64,000 nt of DNA from JAWOLE01 sp963815655 (GTDB taxonomy: Bacteria > Acidobacteriota > Thermoanaerobaculia > UBA5066 > Gp7-AA6). The stretch lies in NCBI GenBank assembly GCA_963815655.1, contig CAWFHK010000001.1, forward strand, positions 2,232,001 through 2,296,000. The letters are read 5' to 3'. A program made the translations under genes and the position numbers. Shown here in pieces: positions 1 through 9,081 of the stretch; position 1 is the first letter of the stretch; each line of letters starts with the position of its first letter. The notes under the pieces were generated by a model. It did not search any database and was not told the DNA's origin. It saw only the letters and a program-made list of their open reading frames with translations.

Positions 1-337
1 ACGGCACCCAGTAAGGAGCGAAGGCCCCCTGCGCCACGGCGCAGACGGACGTCCAGGCCACGAAGAGGAGCGCCAGGCCGAGGAGCAGTTTCAGGTTCGG
101 GTCCCGGGCCAGGGCCGGCCCGACCCGCCGGAAGCCGCCCGCGGCCCACGCGGCCGCGACGAGGACGACGAGCAGCCAGGTGTCCGGGCGGGCGAGGAAC
201 GCCGAGGAGCTCCAGCGCGTGCGCGTCACGTAGATCTGCGCGACGACCCACGGCATCGACAGCGGGAGATAGAGGAAAAACAGCAGGACGAGCCACCCTC
301 GAAGCCGGGACGGCCGATCCGCTCTAGGCGCCGACAA
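1..337 (-). CDS. Integral membrane protein, partial (runs off the left edge)
   Basis: The minus-strand frame stays open to the window edge and reads as strongly hydrophobic segments joined by short basic loops, for example LVLLFFLYLPLSMPW and LKLLLGLALLFVAWTSV. The proposed start is a TTG at 337-335, overlapping the stop of the upstream flippase-glycosyltransferase gene by 14 nt, which implies translational coupling. An ATG about 28 codons later is possible. Position next to flippase and glycosyltransferase genes suggests an O-antigen polymerase/ligase or another polysaccharide membrane enzyme, but too little is visible to assign a family. Confidence 0.6.
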   Translation of the reverse strand, partial: MSAPRADRPSRLRGWLVLLFFLYLPLSMPWVVAQIYVTRTRWSSSAFLARPDTWLLVVLVAAAWAAGGFRRVGPALARDPNLKLLLGLALLFVAWTSVCAVAQGAFAPYWVP

Positions 338-3275
338 GACCTTCTCTCTCGAAGAGCTCCCGGAGACGGTTCGTGATCGCTTCGACGTGGTGCGCCCATG
401 TGAAAGCCTGCAACACCCGGTCGCGCGCGCTCTGGCCCAGCCGGCGGGCTTCTTCGAGAGGCAGCGAGGCGACCGCGAGCAGCGCGGCGGACAGGGCGCG
501 CCAATCTCCCGGGGGGACGAGCAAGCCGCACGGCTCGGCCGCCGCCGGGCGGTTCGGCGTCCACCCGCGCACGACCTTTCCGACCTGGTCCAGATCGGAG
601 GCCACGATGACCTTGGACATCGCCATGTACTCGAAGAGCTTCGTCGGGCTCCCGAAGAAGGCGGAGCCATCGGGGTTCGGAACGTGCGGCGAGACCAGAA
701 CGTCCGAAGCCGCCAGGATCGCCGGCGTCTCCCCCTGGGGACGGCTTCCCGCCATGGTCACCCGGCCCGCCTCGATCTCCGCGGACAGGAGGGAGCGGGT
801 TTCCGACGCGCGGCTGCCGTCGCCGACGAAGAGGAAGTGAAGCCGGCGGCGGTCGACTGCAAGCGGTAGTTCTCGGATGGCGCGCGCGAAGATCTCGGCC
901 CCGTGCCATGGACCGAAGGTCCCGACGTGCGTGAAGAGAATAGCATCGTCCGGCACCTTGAGCGCCTCTCTCGTCCGCCGGACATCGGCAGGCCCGAAGC
1001 GGCGGGGATCGAAGACGTCGGGGTCCACGGCGTTGGGGTAAACGAGGACCCTCTCCGGCGAGACCCCTCGCCTCGTGAGTTCCTGCCCCAGGGCGTCCGA
1101 CACCGCGACGACCAGATCGGCGCGCCGCACGCAGTTGTTCTCGATCCCGGTCGAGAGACCATCGAAGACCAGACGCCGCTCCGACCAGTTGCGCGCGACC
1201 CAGACCTCCGAGCCGTTGAACTCGAGGACCAGAGGGACGCGGAGGCGCCGCGCGAGACGAACACCCGACAGGTCGTTCAAGACGTAACGCTGATAGAGGA
1301 AGGAGAAGTCGTCGCCCCGGACACTGCGCCGGACCTGCCGGAAGTACCGTCGCGCCTGGCTGTGCGAGTTGAGCTCGTGTATCGGGCTGACGAAACGGCT
1401 GGGCTTCATCGGCCGGAACGCGACGCCCTCCGGGAGGACGCAGGGAGGCGCCGAGGCGAAGACGGTGACGTCCATCCCGCGCCGGTCGAGCGCCGCGATG
1501 ACGCCCCGCGCATGGCCGACCGACCCGCCGATCCTCGGCATCGGGAAGCTCGCCCTCAGGTAGGCGACCGCGCGCCTGCCGGCGCCGCCGGATCGGGGCC
1601 CGGAAGGACGATGATCCTGCCGCCCGGCGAGGTATGCCGACCCGACGGCGTTCATGAAGACCGCCGCCAATCCGCGGACGATCCCCGTGGCCAGGCTCAC
1701 GAACCCCACGAGGGCCATCCCGACGGTGAAGCGCTTGGTCGTTCCCGAATCGACGTAGAGGTACGTCTTCCGGGCCGAGTTCAGGAGGATCATGACGCCG
1801 TCGGCCAGCGTGTGCTGCCAGCCGTCGCCGGACCCCAGGAAAACGAATGTCACCTCCTGCCGGCGCGCCCGGAGCTGGCTCCAGAGGCGACCGAGGTCCT
1901 TGAGCGGAAGATTGGAGAGCGCCATCCTGTCGGCCGCGGCCAGGGCCGGGTAACCGGACAGGGAATCGTCGGTGAGCGGGAAGAGCGAAACGGCGAGGTC
2001 CGGCGGCCGCGCGGCGCCGGGGGCATCCAGGCGCGCGCCGCGGACGATGTTGCGAAAGAGGGTTCCGGTCTCGCGCGAGTAGCGGCCGAGCACGAGAGCG
2101 GTGACGATCAGGTAGGCGACGGTGCTCGTCAGCGCGGCGCCGAGCCCGCCCCATCTCGGAATGATCGCGAGGTTCAGCGAGAAGTTGACGATCAGCCCGA
2201 CGAGCCAGGCCCGCGAGAGAAACCAGGGATAACCCTGACGGCCGAAGTACTGGGCGACCTGCGTCTCCACGGCGATGCCGATGGCGCCCGGCAGCAGCAG
2301 GAGCAGCATGGGATAGGCGGGCGCGAACCCCTGGCCGAACAGGGACGGGATCGCCAGGGGTCCGACCCCGGCGAGCAGCGCCGCGATCGCCAGGACCAGG
2401 AGCAGGACCCGCCGGACCCCGGCCAGGACCTGCTGGGGGGCCTCCTTCACCTCGGACAGCGCGACGAAGAGCACGCCTCCGAAGGCGGCCGGCAGGAGGA
2501 GCAGGGCATCCACCATCTGCGCGGCCACGGCATAGACGCCCGTCTGCTGCGGCCCCCGAAACGACGTCAGGAGCAGGATGTCGGAGCGAAAGAGGAGGAA
2601 CGGCAGCACGAGCACGGGAAAGGCCCGGAGGCCGAGCCCGAGGATCTGCGTCATCAGCTTCGGCCGCAGGGCCTGGACCCGGACTCCGGCCCGGCGCAGG
2701 AGGACCACGCCGGCGGCGAGCGCCAGGCAGTCCCCGATGACGGCCGCCAGGATCAGGTGCCGCAGCTCGACGGCGTGGGCGACGACGAGCGCGGCGGTCA
2801 GGACGAGGGCCGCGACCCTCCGTCCGACCTGGAGGGCCCCGCTCTGAAAGAACTGCCGGAGGGCGAGCAGGATCTGGTCGAGGAAGAGCAGGGCCATCTG
2901 CAGGCCCGCCCAGACCGAGATCAGCGGAACGGAATCCCGGCTCAGTCCCAGGCGAGTCAGGAGCGGCGCGAGGGCGAATCCCATCGTGGAAGCGAGGAGG
3001 GACCAGAACGCCGCGAGAGTGAGCATGGAACCGGCGCGCCGGGGACGCCTCGAAACGAAGTAGAGGATCGCGCTCGAGAGCCCGAAGTTGCCGAACTGAA
3101 CCAGCACGCCGGAGGTCGCCATGGCCACGGCGTACTCGCCCGTCCCCGTCGGCCCGACAGTGCGCGCGATGATCAGGACGATGGCGAACGTCAGCCCCAC
3201 CGAGACCAGGCGCGACGCGTAGATCAGCCAGGAGCTCGCCTGGACCGAGCGGACCGACATGGACTGTTTTGCCAA
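324..3275 (-). CDS. Fused polysaccharide flippase (Wzx/MOP type) and GT4 glycosyltransferase
   Basis: One uninterrupted 983-codon frame. Residues about 10-400 are a multi-pass membrane domain of the Wzx/MOP exporter type (12 or so hydrophobic segments, opening with SSWLIYASRLVSVGLTFAIV). Residues about 420-565 are an unrecognised linker with one further hydrophobic segment near 517-548. Residues about 570-983 form a GT4-like glycosyltransferase with an N-terminal PRIGGSVGH loop and the donor-site segment GSPTKLFEYMA. Flippases and GT4 enzymes are normally separate genes, so this fusion would couple sugar addition to export at the inner membrane. The long start is TTG at 3275; an ATG five codons in (3260) is equally plausible and neither has a good ribosome-binding site. 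Confidence 0.85.
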   Translation of the reverse strand: MAKQSMSVRSVQASSWLIYASRLVSVGLTFAIVLIIARTVGPTGTGEYAVAMATSGVLVQFGNFGLSSAILYFVSRRPRRAGSMLTLAAFWSLLASTMGFALAPLLTRLGLSRDSVPLISVWAGLQMALLFLDQILLALRQFFQSGALQVGRRVAALVLTAALVVAHAVELRHLILAAVIGDCLALAAGVVLLRRAGVRVQALRPKLMTQILGLGLRAFPVLVLPFLLFRSDILLLTSFRGPQQTGVYAVAAQMVDALLLLPAAFGGVLFVALSEVKEAPQQVLAGVRRVLLLVLAIAALLAGVGPLAIPSLFGQGFAPAYPMLLLLLPGAIGIAVETQVAQYFGRQGYPWFLSRAWLVGLIVNFSLNLAIIPRWGGLGAALTSTVAYLIVTALVLGRYSRETGTLFRNIVRGARLDAPGAARPPDLAVSLFPLTDDSLSGYPALAAADRMALSNLPLKDLGRLWSQLRARRQEVTFVFLGSGDGWQHTLADGVMILLNSARKTYLYVDSGTTKRFTVGMALVGFVSLATGIVRGLAAVFMNAVGSAYLAGRQDHRPSGPRSGGAGRRAVAYLRASFPMPRIGGSVGHARGVIAALDRRGMDVTVFASAPPCVLPEGVAFRPMKPSRFVSPIHELNSHSQARRYFRQVRRSVRGDDFSFLYQRYVLNDLSGVRLARRLRVPLVLEFNGSEVWVARNWSERRLVFDGLSTGIENNCVRRADLVVAVSDALGQELTRRGVSPERVLVYPNAVDPDVFDPRRFGPADVRRTREALKVPDDAILFTHVGTFGPWHGAEIFARAIRELPLAVDRRRLHFLFVGDGSRASETRSLLSAEIEAGRVTMAGSRPQGETPAILAASDVLVSPHVPNPDGSAFFGSPTKLFEYMAMSKVIVASDLDQVGKVVRGWTPNRPAAAEPCGLLVPPGDWRALSAALLAVASLPLEEARRLGQSARDRVLQAFTWAHHVEAITNRLRELFEREGLVGA

Positions 3276-3289
3276 GGGGGCGAGGCTGG

Positions 3290-3530
3290 CTAGCCCGGAT
3301 TATTCATGGACACCCGGCCGAAACACGTGCATCTCGTTGAGAGGACGTCTTCTTGTCACACTTCCTCGATGGAACCGCCGGGAACACGTTGTCCGCGACA
3401 GAGATTTTTCGTCGAGGCCAGGAAGCGCGACGACGGCGATGCCAAAGCGCATCGCAGAGGAGCGCTGACGCCGCATCGGCGGAAAAGATCGGAGCGGCGG
3501 CCGGAGTCGTTCATGAATAATGCGGGCTAG
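3290..3530. mobile_element. MITE-like element with 15-bp inverted ends and CTAG flanks
   Basis: CCCGGATTATTCATG at 3294-3308 and the reverse complement of CCCGCATTATTCATG at 3512-3526 form terminal inverted repeats matching at 14 of 15 positions. Both are flanked directly by CTAG (3290-3293 and 3527-3530), compatible with a 4-bp target duplication. The roughly 200 bp between them has no convincing gene. The right CTAG supplies the TAG stop codon of the bi-domain oxidoreductase, so the element sits exactly at that gene's end. It looks like a non-autonomous transposon derivative; family not assigned. Confidence 0.6.
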
Positions 3531-5665
3531 GAAGGACCCGGTGAGGAGCCGCGAAGGGCTTGCTCCGCGCACCAGGTCGCGCGGAAGCCGTCCTCGGCGG
3601 TGACGCCGAGGTCCGCCGCGCCGCCCAGGGCCCGGAAGAAGTTCTCGAGTTGTTCGCGCTGCCCCTTCTCGACGGAGCGAGTCCGGGTGCCGGCGGAGCG
3701 GAGGCCGAAAACCTCGAGGGACCGGAAGTCGTCGAGGACGAACGTCGCGCCGCCGGCGAAGACCTCCACCCGCTCCTTCCCGGCTTCGGAAGAGCCGGCG
3801 CCGGCATAGACGACCGTGCCCACGGAGCCGTCGGCGAACTCGACAGTCACAATGCCTTCGTCCCGGCCGCGTCCCGGCGGCGAGGCCGCGCCGACGCGCA
3901 CGGGAGGAGAGCCCGCGAGGAAAGCCAGGAAATCGAAGAAGTGGACCCCCTCGCCGAGGAGGCGCCCGCCCCCCTCCTTCGGATCGAGAGTCCAGTGCCC
4001 CTCCGGAAGAGGTCCCGCGTTGACCCGGTAGACGATCGTCTTCGGACTCGCGATCGGCGCGAGCAGCTCCTTCAGGCGCGCGGCGTGGGGCGAGAAGCGG
4101 CGGTTGAAGCCGACTGTCAGGAGCGCCCTCTTCGCGGCGACCAGGTCCGCGAGCTCCCTTCCCTCCCGCGCCGTCATCGCCATCGGCTTCTCCACGAAGA
4201 CGGCCTTCCCGGCGTCTATGGCGGCGCGAGCGATCGGGTAGTGCAGGTCGTGGCGCGTGGCGACATAGACGACCCGGATCTCCGGATCGGCGAGGATCTC
4301 GCGATAGTCGGTCGTTCCGCGCTCGAAGCCGTCCTTCTCGACGGCGCCACGCACCGTCAGGCCGTTGCGCGAGCACGCGGACTTGAGCGCAAAGCCGCCG
4401 TGCGCCCGCAGCAGCGGCAGCAGGACCGACCGGAAGTAGCTCCCGTATCCGATCACGCCCGTCCCGAGCGCCGCGGCGTCGGCGCGGACCGACGGCGCGC
4501 GCAGGGGAAGGTAACTCTTCGACCGCCGCGCCCCGGCCATCTCCTCCATGCCGTAATCGAGCAGGACTCCGACGGGACGCGTCTCGGAGACGAGCGACGC
4601 GTAGGCCTCGGGGGCCTTCTCGATCGGATACACCGCGTCGATCAGCGGGCGCGCGGCGAGCGCGCCGGTCCCGATCAGGCGCACGACCTCCTCGAGGTTG
4701 CGCCCCTCCGTCCAGCGCACGTAGGCGATCGGATAGTCGTGCCCCTTCTCCTCGTATTCCGGGTCGTAGCGCCCCGGACCGTAAGAGGTGGAGATGAAGA
4801 AGTCGATCTCCTTCCTGTAGATCCTGTCGCGCGCGATCCGGATCGGGACGTCGCCGACGAGGACGACGCGCCCCTTCCGGCGGCAGGCGTCGAACGCGCG
4901 GTTGAGGAGGGCGGAGTCCGCGCCCGCGGCCGTCACGATCACGGCGTCGGCGCCGAGCCCTCCCGTCCGCTCGAGAATCCCGGCGACGAAGTCGCGATCG
5001 CCCGCGGCGAACCCGTCTGCCATGCCGAGCGACTTCGCCCTCTCGACGCGGTCTCCGCGGATGTCCACGCCGATGACGACGCAGCCGCTCGAGCGCAGGA
5101 GCTGGGCTGTCAGTTGCCCGATGAGCCCCAGACCCAGCACGACGACGCGGTCTCCGAGGCTCGGGGCGCACCGCCGCACGCCCTGAAGAGCGATCGCGCC
5201 GAGCGTGCCGAAGGCCCCCTCCTCGAACGAGACGCCGTCGGGGAGCTTCGCCGCGAGATTCTGCGGCACGAAGTTGACGCCGGCATGGTTCGCGTAGCCG
5301 GCGCCGCAGCAGGCCACGCGGTCCCCCGGCCGGAATCGCGCGACGTCGGGCGAGACCTCGAGGACCACCCCCGCGCAGGAGTATCCGACCGCCTGCTCGC
5401 TCGCGACGCGCGCCCGCACGAGATCGACCGTGCTCCTGACGCCGTGCGAGGAGGCGCGGTCCAGGACCTTCCGCACGAGCGCCGGGTTGCGGATCGCCTT
5501 GACCAGGAGGCTCTCCTGTCCGCCCCCCCCGCCGAGACTCGCCGACTCCGTGCCCACACTGATAAGAGAATGACTGGTCCGGACCAGGACGCCCCCCGGC
5601 CGGAGCGCCGGCTCGGGCACCTCCACCACGCGAATCTGCCCACCGGATACCGCGACCTGAATCAA
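3527..5665 (-). CDS. Bi-domain oxidoreductase: zinc-type alcohol dehydrogenase fused to Gfo/Idh/MocA
   Basis: Residues about 1-345 are a medium-chain dehydrogenase with the dinucleotide motif VVVLGLGLIGQLTA and a GYSCAGVV segment. Residues about 375-712 are a Gfo/Idh/MocA oxidoreductase with GTGVIGYGSYF, the conserved EKPMAMT and a later GGGRLLGEGVHFFDF. This fusion is a known family of surface-polysaccharide loci, usually near heparinase and AsnB genes, and probably oxidises or epimerises a nucleotide sugar. The start chosen is TTG at 5665, preceded by GGGAGGAG at 7-nt spacing; a longer reading to 5848 has no ribosome-binding site and adds an atypical N-terminus. The substrate cannot be told from sequence. 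Confidence 0.88.
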   Translation of the reverse strand: MIQVAVSGGQIRVVEVPEPALRPGGVLVRTSHSLISVGTESASLGGGGGQESLLVKAIRNPALVRKVLDRASSHGVRSTVDLVRARVASEQAVGYSCAGVVLEVSPDVARFRPGDRVACCGAGYANHAGVNFVPQNLAAKLPDGVSFEEGAFGTLGAIALQGVRRCAPSLGDRVVVLGLGLIGQLTAQLLRSSGCVVIGVDIRGDRVERAKSLGMADGFAAGDRDFVAGILERTGGLGADAVIVTAAGADSALLNRAFDACRRKGRVVLVGDVPIRIARDRIYRKEIDFFISTSYGPGRYDPEYEEKGHDYPIAYVRWTEGRNLEEVVRLIGTGALAARPLIDAVYPIEKAPEAYASLVSETRPVGVLLDYGMEEMAGARRSKSYLPLRAPSVRADAAALGTGVIGYGSYFRSVLLPLLRAHGGFALKSACSRNGLTVRGAVEKDGFERGTTDYREILADPEIRVVYVATRHDLHYPIARAAIDAGKAVFVEKPMAMTAREGRELADLVAAKRALLTVGFNRRFSPHAARLKELLAPIASPKTIVYRVNAGPLPEGHWTLDPKEGGGRLLGEGVHFFDFLAFLAGSPPVRVGAASPPGRGRDEGIVTVEFADGSVGTVVYAGAGSSEAGKERVEVFAGGATFVLDDFRSLEVFGLRSAGTRTRSVEKGQREQLENFFRALGGAADLGVTAEDGFRATWCAEQALRGSSPGPS

Positions 5666-5887
5666 ACCTTCTCCTCCCAAGGCCTTGCAAGAGTCCGTGC
5701 AGCCCCTGATGGCCTCCACCCCGGCCACCCGGCCCGCGCATTCCATTCTGACACCGCGCAGCGGAGAAAACCAATCTCGGCTCGACAGGCCGAAGTGACC
5801 CTCCGAGGCCAGGGCCATCGGGCTGACCGCGGCATAAGATGAAATCAAGTTCGCAGAATACTCATTTTTTTCCTAAAGGAGGGCTTC

Positions 5888-6823
5888 ATGAGAGCTCGTT
5901 CTCTTCTTGCGATTCTTGCCCTTGCCTTCTGCGCTCTCGGTGCGGCTTCTAACGCTCTGGCCCTGGCCAACCGCGTCTTCGTCTCGGCCCGGTCCGGCAA
6001 CGACGCCAACTCGTGCGACGACGTCAACGCCCCATGCAAGACCTTCGCGGGGGCCGTCATCAGGCTCAACCGGGGGGGCGAGGCGATCGTGCTCGACTCG
6101 GGGGGCTACGGCCCCGTGACGATCACACAAGGGGTCACGATCGAGGCGCCCGCGGGAGTCACGGCCTTTATCCGTCCGCCTTCGGGAGATGCCATCACGA
6201 TCAATGCGGCAGGAGCGACGGTGACGCTGCGCGGCCTTGTCTTGAACGGCGGGGTCAGCAGGGCGATCATCGTCAACTCGGTCGGCACTCTCAACGTGGA
6301 GAGCTGCTCTATCGCGGGGTTCGCGAGCGACGGGATCGTGATGTCCTCGGCCGGCCGGCTCAACTTGAAAGGGACGGACATCAAGGGATGCTTCGCTGGA
6401 CTTGTGATAGCGAACAGCAGCGGTTTGGCGCGAGTTTCGATTGACCATTGCCATCTGGACGAGAATAACAACGGCTACGTCACGGCGACGATTTCTCCCG
6501 GTAGCTCGACGGCGACGGCGAACTACACGACGGCAAACAACAACTCCAATACAGGCTGGATCTCTGGAAGCGTGAGCACCGGGAAGGACCTGCTCAGTCT
6601 GGAGTTCTGTACGGGAACAGAAAACGGCTTTGACGGCCTCTCTGGCAACAGCGGGAACGCCACGAGCGTCGTGCGCTACTCCAACTGCGTGTTCGCGAAC
6701 AACGGTCAATTTGGCGTCTCGCACCCGGGCTCCGGAAACGTCGAATCGCGCGGGAACAACACGATCTGGGGCAACGTCTCGGGATCAACCTCAGGCACCA
6801 TCGGTACGTTCTTCCCGTTGTAA
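5888..6823 (+). CDS. Secreted right-handed beta-helix protein, array copy A1
   Basis: 311 residues. Signal peptide about 1-26 ending in NALALA, then a parallel beta-helix made of irregular coils rich in Val, Ile, Asn and Gly: TVTLRGLVLNGG, VGTLNVESCSIAGF, AGRLNLKGTDIKGC, ARVSIDHCHLD, VRYSNCVFANNG. The family carries about eight conserved Cys; A1 lacks the one after the W (GWISGS instead of GWxCG). No catalytic residues of a known lyase could be placed. A1 is the only full copy without the shared leader hairpin: it has AAAGGAGGG after a T-run (5868-5874), which may mark it as the founder or the boundary copy. The last residues are FFPL instead of FLPM. Confidence 0.9.
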   Translation: MRARSLLAILALAFCALGAASNALALANRVFVSARSGNDANSCDDVNAPCKTFAGAVIRLNRGGEAIVLDSGGYGPVTITQGVTIEAPAGVTAFIRPPSGDAITINAAGATVTLRGLVLNGGVSRAIIVNSVGTLNVESCSIAGFASDGIVMSSAGRLNLKGTDIKGCFAGLVIANSSGLARVSIDHCHLDENNNGYVTATISPGSSTATANYTTANNNSNTGWISGSVSTGKDLLSLEFCTGTENGFDGLSGNSGNATSVVRYSNCVFANNGQFGVSHPGSGNVESRGNNTIWGNVSGSTSGTIGTFFPL

Positions 6824-6826
6824 GCC

Positions 6827-6846
6827 GCGACCGGGTTCCCGGTCGC
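6827..6846 (+). terminator. Hairpin after A1, no U-tract
   Basis: GCGACCG (6827-6833) pairs perfectly with CGGTCGC (6840-6846) around GGTTCC, starting 3 nt after the A1 stop. There is no T run, so it is either a weak terminator or an mRNA 3' end stabiliser. Confidence 0.4.
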
Positions 6847-6864
6847 AGCTCAAGAGGCCGGCCG

Positions 6865-6902
6865 TAGAATCCTCCTCGAAGAGCTTCTCTCTTCGAAGGA
6901 GG
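6865..6902 (+). promoter_or_regulatory. Array leader of A2: -10-like box, hairpin, RBS
   Basis: TAGAAT at 6865-6870. TCGAAGAG (6876-6883) pairs with CTCTTCGA (6889-6896) around a 5-nt loop. AAGGAGG at 6896-6902 begins on the last base of the hairpin. If transcription starts 6-8 nt after the box, the mRNA would begin at or near the hairpin. This is the clearest example of the unit shared by the leaders below. Confidence 0.7.
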
Positions 6903-6907
6903 ATCCC

Positions 6908-7867
6908 ATGAACGCTCGGCGCTTGCTCCCGGGTCTCTGCCTCTCGGTCCTGTGCCTCACGGCCGCCTCGCCGGCTCTCGCCCTCGCCAATCGGGTCTTC
7001 GCTTCGGCGCGCTCCGGCAACGACGCGAACTCCTGCGACAACATCGCGACGCCCTGCCGGACCCTCGCCGGAGCGGTCCTCCAGCTGAATGCGGCAGGCG
7101 AACTGATCGTGCTCGATTCGGGCGGCTACGGTCCGGTCACGATCACCCAACCCATGACGATCGAGGCGGCTCCCGGCATCACGGCCTTCATCCATCCGCC
7201 TTCCGGCGACGCCGTCACGATCAACGCCACCGGGCTCGTGACGCTCCGAGGTCTCGTTCTGAACGGCCCGGGGTCGGGCGGCGGAGCGGGCAACGGGATC
7301 ACCGTCAACTCGGTCGGGGCCTTGAACATCGAGGATTGTTTCATCAACGGATTCTTCGGGGCGGGACTCGGGGCCGGGATCGCGATGCCGACGGAGGACA
7401 CTCTGACCCTCACGGTGAAAGGCACGACCATCACCGGATGCGGCCGCGGCATCCAAGTCTCCCCGACCGCCGGCACGGTCACGATGTCGCTGGACCATTG
7501 CCACCTCGACCGCAACATCACGGGGTATTACGCGGCGTCGGTTTCACCCGGCAAATCGAAGGTCTCGGCGATCAGCTCGACGGCGGACGGCAACACGGGT
7601 GTGGGCTGGCAGTGCGGGGACCTGACAAACGGAGAGGACGTGCTCCACCTGGAGTACTGCAGCATATCGGAAAACAGCAGCGGACTGATCGCCAAGGGCA
7701 TGTCCAACCAGACCCAGGCGCGGTATTCCAATTGCGTCTTCGCCAACAACGGCGCCATCGCCGTGACGCAGGCCAGCTCGGCGCTCGTCCAGTCCCGCGG
7801 AAACAACTCCTTCAGCGGCAACTTCGCCACGACCACCGGCACCATCGGATCCTTTTCGCCCATGTAA
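6908..7867 (+). CDS. Secreted right-handed beta-helix protein, array copy A2
   Basis: 319 residues, the longest and most divergent copy. Signal peptide begins MNARRLLPGLCLSVLC and ends ALALA. It has a Gly-rich insertion (GPGSGGGAGNG) after the LRGLVL coil and a longer ITGC coil region (TEDTLTLTVKGTTITGC). It keeps DHCHLD, followed by RN instead of GN. The second coil reads CRTLAGAVLQLNAAGE, a third variant beside the two main types. C-terminus GTIGSFSPM. The divergence suggests A2 has escaped recent gene conversion. Confidence 0.9.
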   Translation: MNARRLLPGLCLSVLCLTAASPALALANRVFASARSGNDANSCDNIATPCRTLAGAVLQLNAAGELIVLDSGGYGPVTITQPMTIEAAPGITAFIHPPSGDAVTINATGLVTLRGLVLNGPGSGGGAGNGITVNSVGALNIEDCFINGFFGAGLGAGIAMPTEDTLTLTVKGTTITGCGRGIQVSPTAGTVTMSLDHCHLDRNITGYYAASVSPGKSKVSAISSTADGNTGVGWQCGDLTNGEDVLHLEYCSISENSSGLIAKGMSNQTQARYSNCVFANNGAIAVTQASSALVQSRGNNSFSGNFATTTGTIGSFSPM

Positions 7868-7911
7868 AGCTCGACGGAGAAACTCCGACGGCGTCCGCGT
7901 GGATCGCTGAA

Positions 7912-8060
7912 GCGCGTCAAACTCCATTCTTGCGGACAACCTCGTGTTCGGTGGCAACCGTGTCGGCACGGGCGCATTCGAGAACCGGGGCAACAACACG
8001 ATTACGGGCAACGGACCGGCTCCGACCTCCGGCGTCATCGGCTCCTTCCCACCCATGTAG
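7912..8060 (+). pseudogene. Remnant r1: C-terminal fragment of a beta-helix array gene
   Basis: In the frame ending at the TAG at 8058-8060 the DNA reads ...GAFENRGNNTITGN followed by APTSGVIGSFPPM, matching the last 40 or so residues of the array proteins. No start, signal peptide or leader precedes it; the sequence joins A2's 3' flank abruptly near 7900. It is the stump of a copy lost by internal deletion. Confidence 0.8.
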
Positions 8061-8096
8061 CCGCGGGCCGGGCGGGGCCGTCCAGTTCCCGCGCCG

Positions 8097-8136
8097 TAGA
8101 ATCCTCGTCGAAGAGCCTCTCCTCTTCGCAAGGAGG
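8097..8136 (+). promoter_or_regulatory. Array leader of A3
   Basis: TAGAAT at 8097-8102; CGAAGAG (8109-8115) pairs with CTCTTCG (8122-8128); AAGGAGG at 8130-8136, one base beyond the stem. Confidence 0.65.
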
Positions 8137-8141
8137 ATTCC

Positions 8142-9074
8142 ATGAACATACGGCGCCTGATCCCGGGTCTCGGATTTTTCGTACTCTGCCTGGCGGCGGC
8201 GTCTCCCGCGGCCGGCCTGGCCAATCGTGTCTTCGTCTCGGCGCGCTCGGGCAACAACGCGAACTCCTGTGACAACGTGAACTCGCCCTGCCAGACGCTC
8301 ACCGGAGCCCTCGCCCAGCTCAACCCCGACGGCGAGGCCATCGTCCTCGACTCGGGAGGCTATGGCTCCGTCACGATCACGCAAGGCGCGACCATCGAGG
8401 CGCCGGCGGGAGTCACGGCCTTCATCCACCCCTCCGTGGGAGACGCGATCACGGTCAATGCGGCCGGGGCGATGGTGACGCTGCGCGGTCTTGTCCTGAA
8501 CGTCGGATCGGGCCACGGGATCCTGGTCAACTCCGTCGGGACGTTGAACGTCGAGAACTGTTCCATCACGGAATTTGCGGACTCCGGGATCGCGATGTTC
8601 TCGGCGGGGCAACTCAACATCAAGGGGACGGACATCAAGGGATGCGTTCGCGGAGTCCAGGTCGCGATCGCCGCCGGGCTCGCCCAGGTCAACGTGGACC
8701 ACTGCCACTTCGACGGAAACGGCGCCGGCTACTTTGCCGCGACGACTTCTCCCGGAGCCTCGGCGGCCGCGGCGACGAATTCGACGGCCAATGGGAACCT
8801 CGCCGCCGGCTGGTTTTGCGGAGGAGAAGACTCCACCGGGAAGGACGTGCTCATCCTGGAGTCCTGCACGGCATCCGCCAACGGCGTCGATGGCCTGTTT
8901 GCCGGCAGCACAAACGCCCAGAGCGTCGTCCGGTACTCCCACTGCGTCTTCGCCAACAACGCCCGCGGTGTCCGGCAGATCAACTCCTCGGTGGTCGAGT
9001 CGCGCGGGAACAACACGCTGACGGCCAACGGAACGCCGACCTCGGGAACGATCGGCATGTTCTCTCCCATGTAG
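8142..9074 (+). CDS. Secreted right-handed beta-helix protein, array copy A3
   Basis: 310 residues with a signal peptide ending AAGLA. The first coil is of the NNANSCDN type, with CQTLTGALAQLNPDGE, shared with A6 and A9 and different from the CKTFAGAV type of most copies. The C-terminal half has GWFCGG, then LESCTASANG in place of LEFCTGSENG, and SHCVFANN in place of SNCVFANN. The leader and ATG follow the array pattern. C-terminus GTIGMFSPM. Confidence 0.9.
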   Translation: MNIRRLIPGLGFFVLCLAAASPAAGLANRVFVSARSGNNANSCDNVNSPCQTLTGALAQLNPDGEAIVLDSGGYGSVTITQGATIEAPAGVTAFIHPSVGDAITVNAAGAMVTLRGLVLNVGSGHGILVNSVGTLNVENCSITEFADSGIAMFSAGQLNIKGTDIKGCVRGVQVAIAAGLAQVNVDHCHFDGNGAGYFAATTSPGASAAAATNSTANGNLAAGWFCGGEDSTGKDVLILESCTASANGVDGLFAGSTNAQSVVRYSHCVFANNARGVRQINSSVVESRGNNTLTANGTPTSGTIGMFSPM

Positions 9075-9081
9075 CGGCAAT

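Noticed and set aside
226..2154. 642-codon minus-strand frame across the flippase-glycosyltransferase gene
   Set aside because: Arg/Pro-rich shadow of the real frame, with no family resemblance; only its last part overlaps the true left-edge membrane gene, which is in another frame.
3300..5774. Long minus-strand open frame (824 codons) overlapping the bi-domain oxidoreductase
   Set aside because: It is Arg/Gly-rich, lacks any domain and lies out of frame with a clearly real gene; high GC makes such shadow frames common.
6436..6480. Pectate lyase (PL1) assignment from a DHCH resemblance
   Set aside because: PL1 needs further calcium-binding acids and a catalytic Arg in fixed order; these are absent, so only the generic beta-helix fold is claimed.
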